NCBI RefSeq assembly: GCF_003219815.1 | Contig: NZ_QJVD01000012.1 | Span: 78,969-142,968, forward strand | Direction of reading: 5' to 3' | Source of the DNA: Arthrobacter livingstonensis | Lineage (GTDB): Bacteria > Actinomycetota > Actinomycetes > Actinomycetales > Micrococcaceae | DNA: 64,000 nt | Shown here: piece after piece, positions 7,572 through 16,118 of the stretch | Layout of the letters: every line of letters begins with the position of its first letter | How positions within the stretch are numbered: the stretch's first letter is position 1 | Position numbers and translations under genes: made by a program | The notes under the pieces: generated by a model | The model's database searches: none | The model's input: the letters and a program-made list of their open reading frames with translations, nothing else | Told to the model about the DNA's origin: nothing

Positions 7572-8848
7572 CTGCCCCGGCGCTGCGCCTCACCGGGGAG
7601 GAAACCGCCATGCTCGACGGCGGCCGCGGCGCCGGGACCGCCATGGCCATGCGGATGGTGGTGGCCCTGGCCGGCGTACTGGGCGCCGAACGGCTGATTC
7701 CCATCACCGGCGCGCATATTGACAGCTGCCTCTACCACGGGCAGGCCGGGCTCGACTTCGCGCAGAAGCTGGCCGGGCTGGGCGCCGCGGTGACAGTGCC
7801 CACCACCCTCAACGTGAGTTCGCTGGATTTGATGCACCCGGGCCTGGTGCGGCTGCCGCCCGCGGACGCCGTTCCCGCCCGGGCGCTCATGGAGGCCTAC
7901 CGCGCCCTGGGTGCACGGGCCACCTGGACGTGCGCGCCGTACCAGTCCACGGAGCGTCCCGCCTTTGGCGAGGACATTGCATGGGCCGAGTCCAACGCGA
8001 TCGTGTTTGCCAACTCCGTACTGGGCGCCCACACCGAACGCTACGGCGACTTCATCGACATTTGCGCGGCCATCACCGGCCGCGTCCCGCACGCCGGGCT
8101 GCACCTGCCCGAACACCGGTTGCCGACCCTGGAACTGGACTGTTCGGCGCTGTCCACGGCCAGGCTGGGGGAGGAGGCGGTCTGGGCCGCGCTCGGCGAC
8201 GTGGTGGGGCGCCAGTCCGGCTCCGGCGTTCCGCTGCTTGCCGGCATCGACCCGGCCGTGGTGGATGAGGACAGGCTCAAGGCGCTCGGGTCCACGGCCG
8301 CCTCCTCCGGCGGCTTGGCCCTGTTCCACGTGGCCGGGGTGACGCCGGAGGCCCTGGCGGCAGCGGGCGATCCGGCGTGGTCCGGGCTGCCGTCGCTGGC
8401 TGTCACCGCCGCGATGCTGCGGACCGCCCGCGACGAACTGTCCCATGGCGCGGACCCGTCGGCCCCGCTCGACGCCGTTGCCCTGGGCACACCGCACTTT
8501 TCCGTGCGCGAGTTTGGGAAACTGGCTGCAGCCCTGGAAGGCCGCCCCGCCTTCCACCCCGGCTGCACGGTGTGGATCAACACCTCCCGGGAGGTTTTGG
8601 CACAGGTGCGCCAAAGTGGCCTGGTACAAGCTGCCGAGGAGCGGGGCGCAAGGATCGTGGTCGACACCTGCACCTACATCACCCCCATCCTGGGGCCGGA
8701 GGAGCGCACTGTCATGACGCCGTCGGGCAAATGGGCCTGGTACGCGCCCATGAACATCGGTGTCGACGTGGTGCTTGGCACGCTCTCCGAATGCCTGGAC
8801 TCGGCCTGCGCCGGAAGGGTGTTGCGCGATGAACGCCAGTGGGACTGA
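7568..8848 (+). CDS. Aconitase X catalytic (large) subunit, probable cis-3-hydroxy-L-proline dehydratase
   Basis: A 426-aa DUF521/aconitase X large-subunit protein. Visible family features are the early GGRGAGTAMAM segment, GAHIDSCLYHG, and three candidate Fe-S cysteines in TCAPYQ, HPGCTVW and VDTCTYI. The swivel-domain subunit follows with a 20-bp overlap, so this is the heteromeric form of the enzyme. Bacterial aconitase X of this kind is known to dehydrate cis-3-hydroxy-L-proline to delta1-pyrroline-2-carboxylate, which the reductase-like product at 9351 would then convert to L-proline. Mevalonate-pathway aconitase X is archaeal and unlikely here. Confidence 0.82.
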   Translation: MTAPALRLTGEETAMLDGGRGAGTAMAMRMVVALAGVLGAERLIPITGAHIDSCLYHGQAGLDFAQKLAGLGAAVTVPTTLNVSSLDLMHPGLVRLPPADAVPARALMEAYRALGARATWTCAPYQSTERPAFGEDIAWAESNAIVFANSVLGAHTERYGDFIDICAAITGRVPHAGLHLPEHRLPTLELDCSALSTARLGEEAVWAALGDVVGRQSGSGVPLLAGIDPAVVDEDRLKALGSTAASSGGLALFHVAGVTPEALAAAGDPAWSGLPSLAVTAAMLRTARDELSHGADPSAPLDAVALGTPHFSVREFGKLAAALEGRPAFHPGCTVWINTSREVLAQVRQSGLVQAAEERGARIVVDTCTYITPILGPEERTVMTPSGKWAWYAPMNIGVDVVLGTLSECLDSACAGRVLRDERQWD

Positions 8849-9317
8849 GCCTGCTTTGGCCGCGGTGGTGCTGGCGGCGCGGACGCTGTGCCCCGGCGCG
8901 GGCAGCGGCATGCTGCTGGTGCTCTCCGAACCGCTGTCTTTTTGGGGCGGCACGGACAGGAGGACCGGCAGGGTCATTGACGCCCACCACCCGCAGCACG
9001 GCATCTCCATGGCCGGGCGTGTGCTGGTGATGGACGCCTCCCGTGGATCGAGTTCATCATCGTCCGTCCTGGCCGAGCAAATACGCGCCGGCGTGGGCCC
9101 GGCCGCCATCCTGCTCACGGCCCGGGACGCGATTGTCGCGCTGGGGGCCTTGGCCGCCGCCGAGCTTTATGGCACATATGTGCCAGTTGTGTTGCTGGAC
9201 GCGGGAGGCGCCGCCAGGCTGCGGGCGGCCGCCGGCACTGCCAACGGAACCACAGCGGTGGTGACCGCCGGCGAGGACGGAACTGCCGGCGTCGTGCTGT
9301 CCAAGCCGGGCGGCTGA
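8829..9317 (+). CDS. Aconitase X swivel-domain (small) subunit
   Basis: A 162-aa DUF126 protein, the small subunit that closes over the active site of aconitase X. It shows the family block GGTDRRTGRVIDAHHP followed by a Ser-rich RGSSSSSSVL loop, and later an ALGALAAAELYG helix. ATG 8829 overlaps the large-subunit gene by 20 bp. Upstream in-frame starts would lie wholly inside that gene and are rejected. The two subunits are expected to work together on cis-3-hydroxy-L-proline. Confidence 0.82.
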   Translation: MNASGTEPALAAVVLAARTLCPGAGSGMLLVLSEPLSFWGGTDRRTGRVIDAHHPQHGISMAGRVLVMDASRGSSSSSSVLAEQIRAGVGPAAILLTARDAIVALGALAAAELYGTYVPVVLLDAGGAARLRAAAGTANGTTAVVTAGEDGTAGVVLSKPGG

Positions 9318-9350
9318 ACGCCGCCACTGCAACCCAAACAAAGGAAGAAC

Positions 9351-10304
9351 ATGTCTCTGCCCTACATTGACGCAGCCGCGTTGGCGGCGCTGGTACCCGC
9401 GGTTGCCGCCGTGGCCGCACTGGAGGAAGCCCTGCGCGGGGGCCAGGACCCGGAGCTGGATTCGCCGCGGCTTTTTGCCCCGCTGGACGCCGGGGAGTTC
9501 CTGCTGATGCCGGCGCAGTCCGCCAAGTACGCCGGGGTGAAGGTGGCCACGGTGGCACCGGGAAACCCCGCGAAGGGACACCCCAAGATCCAGGGCACCT
9601 ACCTTTTGCTTGACGGCGAATTCCTGACACCGCTGTGCGCCCTGGACGGCGCCGAACTGACATTGCTCCGCACGCCCGCCGTCACCGTGATGGCGCTCAA
9701 ACACCTGCTGGCGCTGCGCGGTGCCAGGTCCGCCGGCGCGGTGGTCGTGTTTGGGACGTCGTTGCAGGCCGACCGGCACATCGAGGCGCTGCTTGCCGTG
9801 TGCGGGATCGAATCGCTGGTGGTGGTTGGCCGCCGGTCGGGGGCGGCGCAGGAACTGGCGGCGAAGTGGGCGGCTCGGGGCCTGGACGCCCGGGCCGGTG
9901 GCGCGCGTGACGTGGCGGTGGCCGACGTCGTGGTCTGTGCAACCTCGTCCGCCGAGCCCGTGTTTGACGGTTCCCTGGTGCGGGATTCCGCCGTGGTGGC
10001 CGCGATTGGATCGCACGGGCTGGACGCGCGGGAGGTCGATCCGGTACTGGCGCGGCGTGCGGACGTGGTGGTGGAGGGACTTGGCTCCGCGCTGCGCGAG
10101 GCCGGGGATCTGATCCCGGCGCGCCCGGCGGAGGAATGGGCCGAACGTGGGCTGGCGACGCTTTCCGGGTTGGTGAACGGCCGGTTTGTCCCGGGACCGG
10201 GCCGGCCACTGCTTTACACGGGCGTGGGGATGTCGTGGGAGGACATCGTGGTGGCGGGCCGGGCGTATGAACTTTTCGCCGCGTCCGGGGCTCCTGTCAA
10301 CTAA
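9351..10304 (+). CDS. Ornithine cyclodeaminase/mu-crystallin family protein, probable delta1-pyrroline-2-carboxylate reductase
   Basis: A 317-aa NAD(P)-binding protein of the ornithine cyclodeaminase/mu-crystallin family. The N-terminal substrate domain has KYAGVKVATV and LRTPAVTVMA. A Rossmann segment (AGAVVVFGTSLQADRHIEAL) follows, and the C-terminal part has the usual GMSWEDIVVAG. In 3-hydroxyproline degradation this family reduces delta1-pyrroline-2-carboxylate to L-proline (LhpI type), which fits the adjacent aconitase X genes. AAGGAAG precedes ATG 9351. It is the last gene of the first hydroxyproline transcription unit. Confidence 0.8.
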   Translation: MSLPYIDAAALAALVPAVAAVAALEEALRGGQDPELDSPRLFAPLDAGEFLLMPAQSAKYAGVKVATVAPGNPAKGHPKIQGTYLLLDGEFLTPLCALDGAELTLLRTPAVTVMALKHLLALRGARSAGAVVVFGTSLQADRHIEALLAVCGIESLVVVGRRSGAAQELAAKWAARGLDARAGGARDVAVADVVVCATSSAEPVFDGSLVRDSAVVAAIGSHGLDAREVDPVLARRADVVVEGLGSALREAGDLIPARPAEEWAERGLATLSGLVNGRFVPGPGRPLLYTGVGMSWEDIVVAGRAYELFAASGAPVN

Positions 10305-10305
10305 A

Positions 10306-10321
10306 ATGTCATATTGTAGTG
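10306..10321 (+). promoter_or_regulatory. Putative operator upstream of gntR
   Basis: ATGTCATATTGTAGTG matches 13 of 16 positions of the site at 5586-5601. It lies 2 nt after the preceding stop codon and 47 bp before the gntR start, a position suited to autoregulation. TATTGT inside it could serve as a -10 element. Confidence 0.45.
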
Positions 10322-10368
10322 GGCCGATCGATCCACTGTCGCTGCTTTAGCTGGGGATTGGAGGGGCC

Positions 10369-11037
10369 ATGAGCTCCCTGGAACGCTCTCACCTGACCAC
10401 GGTCATCAAGAATGTCAGCCTGCGTGAAACCGTGACCCAGGCACTGCGCGCGGCCGTCATCTCCGGCGAGATGAAGCCCGGCGAGGTGTACTCCGCACCC
10501 ACCCTGGGCAAGCGCTTTGGTGTCTCGCCCACGCCCGTGCGGGAGGCCATGCTGGACCTGGTCAAAGAGGGCCTGGTGGTCTCCCTGCCCAACAAGGGCT
10601 TCCGTGTCACTGAGGTTTCCGACGCCGACCTCGACGAGATCACCGCGCTGCGCCTCTTGATTGAACCGCCGACGGTCGCAGCCGTGACGGCGTTGATTGA
10701 TGAGGACGGACTGGAGCGGCTGCGCTCAATGGCCGCCGACATCGTGGACTTCGCTGGGGAAGGGGACCTGATCGCCTACACGGAGGCCGACCGCGCTTTT
10801 CACATCGCCATCCTTGAATACAGCGGCAACAGGCGCCTCGTGTCGCTGATCTCCAAACTTCGCGCGCACACACGGCTGCTGGGACTGGCGCCGCTGGCCG
10901 CCAGTGGAAAGCTGCGGGAGATGGCCCTGGAGCATACGGAGCTGGTGGAGCTGATGGCCGCCGGCAAGGCCGCCGAGGCGCAGGAGCTGATGACCCGCCA
11001 CATTGGCCATGTCCGCGGCGAATGGGCCAGGCACTGA
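10369..11037 (+). CDS. GntR-family (FCD domain) transcriptional regulator of hydroxyproline catabolism
   Basis: A 222-aa regulator with an N-terminal winged helix (LGKRFGVSPTPVREAMLDL, near residues 45-63) and an alpha-helical FCD effector domain containing the metal/ligand-binding His residues in DRAFHIAILE, ALEHTELVE and TRHIGHV. FCD regulators sense small carboxylates or amino acids. It sits between the two hydroxyproline transcription units, so repression relieved by a hydroxyproline pathway metabolite is the simplest model. GGAGGGG lies just upstream of ATG 10369. Confidence 0.85.
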   Translation: MSSLERSHLTTVIKNVSLRETVTQALRAAVISGEMKPGEVYSAPTLGKRFGVSPTPVREAMLDLVKEGLVVSLPNKGFRVTEVSDADLDEITALRLLIEPPTVAAVTALIDEDGLERLRSMAADIVDFAGEGDLIAYTEADRAFHIAILEYSGNRRLVSLISKLRAHTRLLGLAPLAASGKLREMALEHTELVELMAAGKAAEAQELMTRHIGHVRGEWARH

Positions 11038-11144
11038 CGCGACCGCCGGTCGAGGCGGTCGGGACCCGGCGTCGGCCAGGCATTTTTCCGTCCTGCGTAC
11101 ATTTCCCATTCCAGTCCTACGCATAAGCCCGCCGCTATTCCGGC

Positions 11145-11366
11145 ATGCGCACAACTCCGGCTGAGTTGTGCGCATGGTCGACTCTGCGCACAACCGGCGC
11201 TGAGTTCCGCGCATAGCCGAAGTGGGTTTCTTCATGCGCAGCGCACCAGCGGGGAATTGCGCATGGCGGAAGTGCTGATTTTTTATGCGCAGCGCGGGTC
11301 TCTGAACCCTGCGCAGCTTGGACACCTGCGCAATGCCAGGGACCAGGGCAGCGCATAACGGAAGTG
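11145..11366. repeat. Array of TGCGCA-ended hairpins in a gene-free gap
   Basis: The 426-bp gap 11038-11463 has no supportable gene. It contains a perfect 13-bp inverted repeat (ATGCGCACAACTC/GAGTTGTGCGCAT, 11145-11175, 5-nt loop) followed by several degenerate hairpins that also begin and end with TGCGCA-like hexamers. A 16-bp motif of the form GCGCAT-NN-CSGAAGTG occurs three times, at 11209-11224, 11259-11274 and 11351-11366. Similar TGCGC/GCGCAT elements occur at 22526-22599 and around 53820-53930. Confidence 0.6.
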
Positions 11367-11445
11367 TGCGAGTACGCAGATCCGGCGGCTCAGGTATCGA
11401 CGGGCTCTTGACCACCGAACTGCGGAGCTGTTCCGCAGTTGTGAC

Positions 11446-11461
11446 ATGTGACATACTACAG
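11446..11461 (+). promoter_or_regulatory. Putative operator at the start of the D-hydroxyproline dehydrogenase operon
   Basis: ATGTGACATACTACAG matches 13 of 16 positions of the site at 5586-5601 and ends 2 nt before ATG 11464. A heptamer TGTGACA is directly repeated across 11440-11453. No Shine-Dalgarno sequence precedes the ATG, so the mRNA may be leaderless and the site may sit right on the promoter. Confidence 0.45.
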
Positions 11462-11463
11462 CC

Positions 11464-12648
11464 ATGGAGCTTCCCCGAACCGTTGACGTTGTGGTCATCG
11501 GCGCCGGTGCCGTGGGTGCCGCGTGCGCGTACTTTGCCGCCCGTGCCGGGTTCAGGGTGGCCGTCGTGGACCGCGGATCCATTGCCGGAGGCACGTCCAG
11601 CGCCTGCGAGGGCAACATTCTGGTCTCGGACAAGGAGGCCGGTCCCGAACTCGGGCTGGCCCAGTACTCACAGTCGCTCTGGCGCGGTGAGCTGGCCGAA
11701 TTCGGGCATCTGTGGGAGTTCGAGTCCAAGGGCGGCCTGGTGGTTTCCGCCAAGCCCGCCACCCAGGCCAAGCTCGCACGCCTGGCGGGACGGCAGCGGG
11801 AGGCGGGGATTGACGTCGAACTGGTGGACGGACCGGAACTGGTCGGGCTGGAACCCCATTTGAACCCGAACATGGCGGGCGGAGCGTACTATCCGCAGGA
11901 CGCGCAGGTGCAGCCCATGCTGGCCGCCGCGCACCTGCTCCGGCTGGCCCGCGGCATGCGCGCCACCGTCCACCCGGACACGCAGGTCACCGGCTTCACC
12001 CGCACGGGCGGCAAGGTCACCGGCGTCGTGACCGGCCGGGGCACCATCAGCACGGATGCGGTAGTCAACGCCGCCGGCACCTGGGGTGGGGCCGTTGCAG
12101 AGCTGGCCGGGGCCAAGGTGCCCGTACTTCCGCGGAAGGGCTACGTCATGGTGACCGAGCCCCTCCCGGCCATGGTCCGGCACAAGGTGTACGCAGCCGA
12201 ATACGTGGACAATGTGGCCAGTTCCGACGCCGGGCTGCAGACCTCGCCCGTGGTGGAGGGTACAAATGGCGGCACCATCCTGATCGGCTCCAGCCGCGAA
12301 CGTGTGGGGTTCGACAAGTCCTTCAACCCCCGCGTCCTGGCGGAAATGGCCGTCAAGGCCATCGCGCTGTTCCCGTTCCTGGCCGACGTCAAGGCTCTGC
12401 GCAGCTACTCCGGATTCCGCCCCTACTGCCCGGACCACCTGCCCGTCATCGGCCCCGACCGGCGGACGCCCGGGCTCTGGCACGCCTGCGGGCACGAAGG
12501 CGCCGGGATCGGCCTCTCCGTCGGCACCGGTGCGCTCATCGCCGCATCCCTGGGCGGCGGCGAACCCGCGCTGGACCTGGCGCCCTTTGCACCGGAACGC
12601 TTCAACGGCCAGGCCCCGGGCCATACGACGGAGGCCGCACATGCCTGA
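11464..12648 (+). CDS. FAD-dependent D-amino-acid-oxidase-like subunit, probable D-hydroxyproline dehydrogenase beta subunit (HcnC-like)
   Basis: A 394-aa DAO-family flavoprotein. The N-terminal dinucleotide-binding motif is VVVIGAGAVGAACA (residues 9-22), and the C-terminal flavin segment is HACGHEGAGIGLSVGTG. Together with the next two genes it forms an HcnABC-like complex that oxidises cis-4-hydroxy-D-proline to delta1-pyrroline-4-hydroxy-2-carboxylate. There is no visible ribosome-binding site before ATG 11464, and the frame's homology starts at once, so a leaderless transcript is plausible. Its stop overlaps the start of the ferredoxin-like gene by 8 bp. Confidence 0.82.
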   Translation: MELPRTVDVVVIGAGAVGAACAYFAARAGFRVAVVDRGSIAGGTSSACEGNILVSDKEAGPELGLAQYSQSLWRGELAEFGHLWEFESKGGLVVSAKPATQAKLARLAGRQREAGIDVELVDGPELVGLEPHLNPNMAGGAYYPQDAQVQPMLAAAHLLRLARGMRATVHPDTQVTGFTRTGGKVTGVVTGRGTISTDAVVNAAGTWGGAVAELAGAKVPVLPRKGYVMVTEPLPAMVRHKVYAAEYVDNVASSDAGLQTSPVVEGTNGGTILIGSSRERVGFDKSFNPRVLAEMAVKAIALFPFLADVKALRSYSGFRPYCPDHLPVIGPDRRTPGLWHACGHEGAGIGLSVGTGALIAASLGGGEPALDLAPFAPERFNGQAPGHTTEAAHA

Positions 12649-12988
12649 GCTTCAGCTTTTCCTGGATGGCGAACCCCTGGCCGCCCGCCCCGGCCAAACG
12701 GTGGGGGCCGCCCTCACCGAGGCCGGTGTCACCTCGTGGCGCACCACCCTGCGCGGCGGGCGCCCGCGCGGCCTGTTCTGCGGCATCGGCGTCTGCTTTG
12801 ACTGCCTGTTAATGGTCGACGGCGTGCCCAACCAGCGCGCCTGCCTCACCCCCGCGCGCGACGGCATGGAGCTGGAAACCGGTACCTCGACGCAGACGCG
12901 TCCTGACAAGGCAGATACGGATGACACTGCCCCGGGCGGAGTCGTTTCGGGCAGCGTTGCGGCCATGGACGGCGGGGCCGAGGTATGA
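12641..12988 (+). CDS. [2Fe-2S] ferredoxin-like subunit of D-hydroxyproline dehydrogenase (HcnA-like)
   Basis: A 115-aa protein with a plant-type [2Fe-2S] fold. Cys residues occur in LFCGIGVCFDC (C-x4-C-x2-C spacing) with the fourth in NQRACLT. This matches the small HcnA/SoxA-like subunit of amino-acid dehydrogenases, which passes electrons from the flavin subunits. The last 30 or so residues are a polar, low-complexity tail not needed for the cluster. It starts inside the previous gene and ends in a 4-bp ATGA overlap with the next, so the three subunits should be made together. Confidence 0.85.
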   Translation: MPELQLFLDGEPLAARPGQTVGAALTEAGVTSWRTTLRGGRPRGLFCGIGVCFDCLLMVDGVPNQRACLTPARDGMELETGTSTQTRPDKADTDDTAPGGVVSGSVAAMDGGAEV

Positions 12989-14547
12989 GCCGCGGGGCTG
13001 CACTTTTTGACGTGGCCGTGGTGGGTGCAGGGCCGGCCGGGCTCGCAGCAGCCGTCCACGCCGCCGACACCGGCCTGTCAGTGGTGCTGGTGGACGCCGG
13101 TGCGCAGCCGGGAGGGCAGTTCTGGCGGCACCCGGATGAGAAGGCGGGACTCGATGAAGGGACGGACAACCACCCTGTTGAGGCCGCCGGGCACCACGAC
13201 TGGAAGCGCTTCGCGGACCTCCGTTCCCGGCTGTACGCTCACGAAGCCGCCGGCCAGGTGGCGTATTGGCGCAATACCCAGGTGTGGCTCATCGAGCCGG
13301 ACGCGGTCACGGCGCTGGGCCTGACACCCACCCTGGACGTTCCGGCCAGCGCGCCGGACGGCCTGCCCGCCACGGTCCGCGCCCGACACGCCATCCTGTG
13401 TCCCGGCGGCTATGACCGCCAGTTGCCCGTCCCCGGCTGGGACCTGCCCGGCGTCATGGCCGCCGGCGGTGCCCAAGCGCTCCTGAAGGGCAACAGGACG
13501 GCGGGCGGAAGTATCGCCGTCGTCGGCGGGACGGGACCGTTCCTGCTTCCGGTGGCCACGGGCCTGGCCGCTGCGGGCGTGAAAGTGGCAGCAATTTGCG
13601 AGGCCAACAGCCCCTCCGGCTGGCTGCGAAACCTCCGGGGGGCGGTGCGGGCGCCGGAAAAGGCGTTGGAGGGCGCCGAATATGCCGCCGCGCTGGCCAG
13701 GCATCGGATCCCGTACCGGATCCGCACCGCCGTCACCGAAATCCACGGCTCCGCCCGTGTGGAGGCAGTGACCATTTCCAAACTGTCAGCGGACGGCTCC
13801 GTGCTGCCCGGGTCCGGCAGGCGCGTTGCCTGCGACGTCGTGGCGCTGGGCTGGGGCTTCACGGCGCAGCTCGAGCTGGTGCTTGCAGCGGGCGCCGAGA
13901 CCTGCGTGGATGTGGACGGCTCGCTGGTGGCCGTCGTGGACGGACGGCTGAAAACGTCGGTGCCCGGCGTCAGCGTGGCCGGCGAGGCCACAGGCGTCGG
14001 TGGCGCCTCGATGGCTGTAGTGGAGGGTGAGCTGGCAGCCCTGTGCGTCGCGGCGGAATCGGGCGCGGCGTCGGCGGGTGCCGCCGGCATGGGCGTCCGC
14101 ATTGCCCGGCTGCAGCGTGAACGGGCCAGGCTGCGCTCCTTTGCCGTGGCCATGCACCGCGCCAACCCGGTCCCGGGACGGTGGCACGGCTGGCTGACGC
14201 CGGAAACGGTGGTGTGCCGCTGCGAGGAAGTCAGCTACGGGGAGCTGTGCAGTGCCCACGCCGAGCTCGGCGCCGGGGATGCCCGCAGCCTGAAGTCGTT
14301 CGCCCGGCCGGGCATGGGCTGGTGCCAGGGCCGCGTGTGCGGCTATGCCACGGCCTCCATCGCGGCGGAACTTGCCGGCCGCCCCTTTGAAGGCCCGGCT
14401 GCGGCCGCGGACCTGCGCTCCATGGCGAAACGTACGCTGGCGGCCCCAGTGTCATTGGGCCAGCTGGCTGCCCTGGTTTTTGACGGGCCGGACCTTGAAA
14501 CTCCAGACTTTGCACCTCCTGCTACTGACAAAGGACACGAACCATGA
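12985..14547 (+). CDS. FAD/NAD(P)-binding oxidoreductase subunit of D-hydroxyproline dehydrogenase (HcnB-like)
   Basis: A 520-aa pyridine-nucleotide-disulphide-oxidoreductase-like protein. The N-terminal FAD motif is VAVVGAGPAGLAAAV, a second nucleotide motif is SIAVVGGTGPFLLPVA, and a C-terminal BFD-like [2Fe-2S] domain has Cys residues in VCRCEEVSYGEL and GWCQGRVCGY. This matches HcnB/LhpF-type alpha subunits. It overlaps its neighbours by 4 bp on each side (ATGA), typical of a tightly coupled operon. It would receive electrons from the DAO-like subunit and pass them to the respiratory chain. Confidence 0.82.
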   Translation: MSRGAALFDVAVVGAGPAGLAAAVHAADTGLSVVLVDAGAQPGGQFWRHPDEKAGLDEGTDNHPVEAAGHHDWKRFADLRSRLYAHEAAGQVAYWRNTQVWLIEPDAVTALGLTPTLDVPASAPDGLPATVRARHAILCPGGYDRQLPVPGWDLPGVMAAGGAQALLKGNRTAGGSIAVVGGTGPFLLPVATGLAAAGVKVAAICEANSPSGWLRNLRGAVRAPEKALEGAEYAAALARHRIPYRIRTAVTEIHGSARVEAVTISKLSADGSVLPGSGRRVACDVVALGWGFTAQLELVLAAGAETCVDVDGSLVAVVDGRLKTSVPGVSVAGEATGVGGASMAVVEGELAALCVAAESGAASAGAAGMGVRIARLQRERARLRSFAVAMHRANPVPGRWHGWLTPETVVCRCEEVSYGELCSAHAELGAGDARSLKSFARPGMGWCQGRVCGYATASIAAELAGRPFEGPAAAADLRSMAKRTLAAPVSLGQLAALVFDGPDLETPDFAPPATDKGHEP

Positions 14548-16004
14548 GCGCCGCCGACACCACACCAGATGAACTTAAAGCCATTCTCGCTGCAGCCGCA
14601 ACCGCCGCCACCGAGTGGGCGCTGCGGTCCGCTGCCGAGCGCGCGGCTGCCCTCACCGCAGTGGCCGACGCCCTCGACGCAGCCGCCACGAAACTGGTCC
14701 CGATCGCGCAGGAGGAAACGTTTCTGGCGGCCGGCAGGCTGACCGGGGAACTGAAGCGGACCACCTTCCAGCTGCGCCTTTTTGCCGAACTGCTTACCGA
14801 CGGCGGCTACCTCGACGCGCGCATCGACCACGCCGACGACGCCTGGCCCATGGGCGCCCGGCCCGATATTCGACGGGTGCTGGAACCGCTGGGCCCGGTG
14901 CTGGTCTTTGCCGCCAGCAACTTCCCCTTTGCATTCAGCGTCATGGGCGGTGACAGCTGTTCCGCGCTCGCCGCCGGCTGTTCAGTGGTGCTCAAGGCGC
15001 ACCCGGGGCACCCAAGGCTGTCGGCCGCCGTCGGACGCATTGCGGCGGACGCACTCCGCGCCGCCGGCGCGCCGGAAGGTCTTCTGCAGCTCATCTACGG
15101 GACCGAGACCGGGCGTGACGCCCTGCTGGACCCGCGCATCAAGGCCGGGGCGTTCACGGGGTCCATCGCGGGCGGGCGGGCGTTGTTTGACCTGGCCACT
15201 TCCCGGCCCGAGCCCATCCCGTTCTACGGCGAACTGGGCAGCGTGAACCCCGTGTTTGTCACCGAGGCTGCCGCCGCCGGCCGGGGCGCGGAGATTGTGG
15301 CGGAATTTGTGGCGTCGTACACCCTGGGCGCCGGCCAGTTCTGCACGAAACCGGGCATCCTGCTGGTGCCGGCCGACTCCGGGATGGTGGAGGAATTGTC
15401 CTCCGCGGCCCGCCCGGAAGCGGCCCGGCTGCTCAACGACCGGATCCATTCCGGCTACCTGGCGTCGCTGTCCGGGCTGTTGGAGCACGACGCCGTCGAC
15501 TCGCTCGGTGCAACGGAGGGCGCCTTTGACGCCCCGCCGGCCCCGGCGCTGACGACGACCACCGCGTCCGCCCTGCTGGCCGATCCGGAAGGGCTGATCA
15601 CCGAGTGCTTTGGGCCGTCCGCCCTGGTGGCCACGTACCGGACCGACGATGAGCTGCTGGCCGTGGCCCGGGTCCTCAACGGCCAGCTCACCGCCACCAT
15701 CCAGGGCGAGGAGTCCGACGCCGTGGCCCCCGAGCTGGTGCGGCTGCTGGCGAAGAAGGCCGGCCGGGTGCTGTGGAACCAGTGGCCCACCGGCGTTTCG
15801 GTGACGTACGCGCAGCAGCACGGCGGCCCGTATCCGGCGACCACCGCGCCGACGTCAACGTCCGTTGGCACGGCCGGCATCACCCGGTTCCTGCGGCCGG
15901 TGGCCTATCAGGGCCTGCCCGCGCACCTGCTGCCCGCTGCCGTCCGCGACGACAATCCGCTTGGCGTACCGCAAAGGGTCAATGGGAAGCTCGCCGGGCA
16001 GTGA
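14544..16004 (+). CDS. Alpha-ketoglutarate semialdehyde (2,5-dioxovalerate) dehydrogenase
   Basis: A 486-aa aldehyde dehydrogenase. Expected residues are present: Asn126 (SNFPFA), Lys151, Glu230 (FYGELGSVNPVF) and nucleophile Cys267 (GQFCTKPG). GELGSVNPVF is characteristic of KGSADH-type enzymes, which prefer NADP+ or accept both cofactors. It completes the pathway by oxidising alpha-ketoglutarate semialdehyde to alpha-ketoglutarate, feeding the TCA cycle. AAAGGA lies upstream of ATG 14544, which overlaps the previous stop by 4 bp. It is the last gene of the second hydroxyproline operon. Confidence 0.88.
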   Translation: MSAADTTPDELKAILAAAATAATEWALRSAAERAAALTAVADALDAAATKLVPIAQEETFLAAGRLTGELKRTTFQLRLFAELLTDGGYLDARIDHADDAWPMGARPDIRRVLEPLGPVLVFAASNFPFAFSVMGGDSCSALAAGCSVVLKAHPGHPRLSAAVGRIAADALRAAGAPEGLLQLIYGTETGRDALLDPRIKAGAFTGSIAGGRALFDLATSRPEPIPFYGELGSVNPVFVTEAAAAGRGAEIVAEFVASYTLGAGQFCTKPGILLVPADSGMVEELSSAARPEAARLLNDRIHSGYLASLSGLLEHDAVDSLGATEGAFDAPPAPALTTTTASALLADPEGLITECFGPSALVATYRTDDELLAVARVLNGQLTATIQGEESDAVAPELVRLLAKKAGRVLWNQWPTGVSVTYAQQHGGPYPATTAPTSTSVGTAGITRFLRPVAYQGLPAHLLPAAVRDDNPLGVPQRVNGKLAGQ

Positions 16005-16118
16005 CTGCGCCCGCCATCCACGGCGTGCACCCATGCGCCCATGCACAGGATGATTAAATGGACTTTTGAGGCCGATATATCAGGATCAATTGTCCCAATC
16101 GTCATCTTGGACCTGGAA

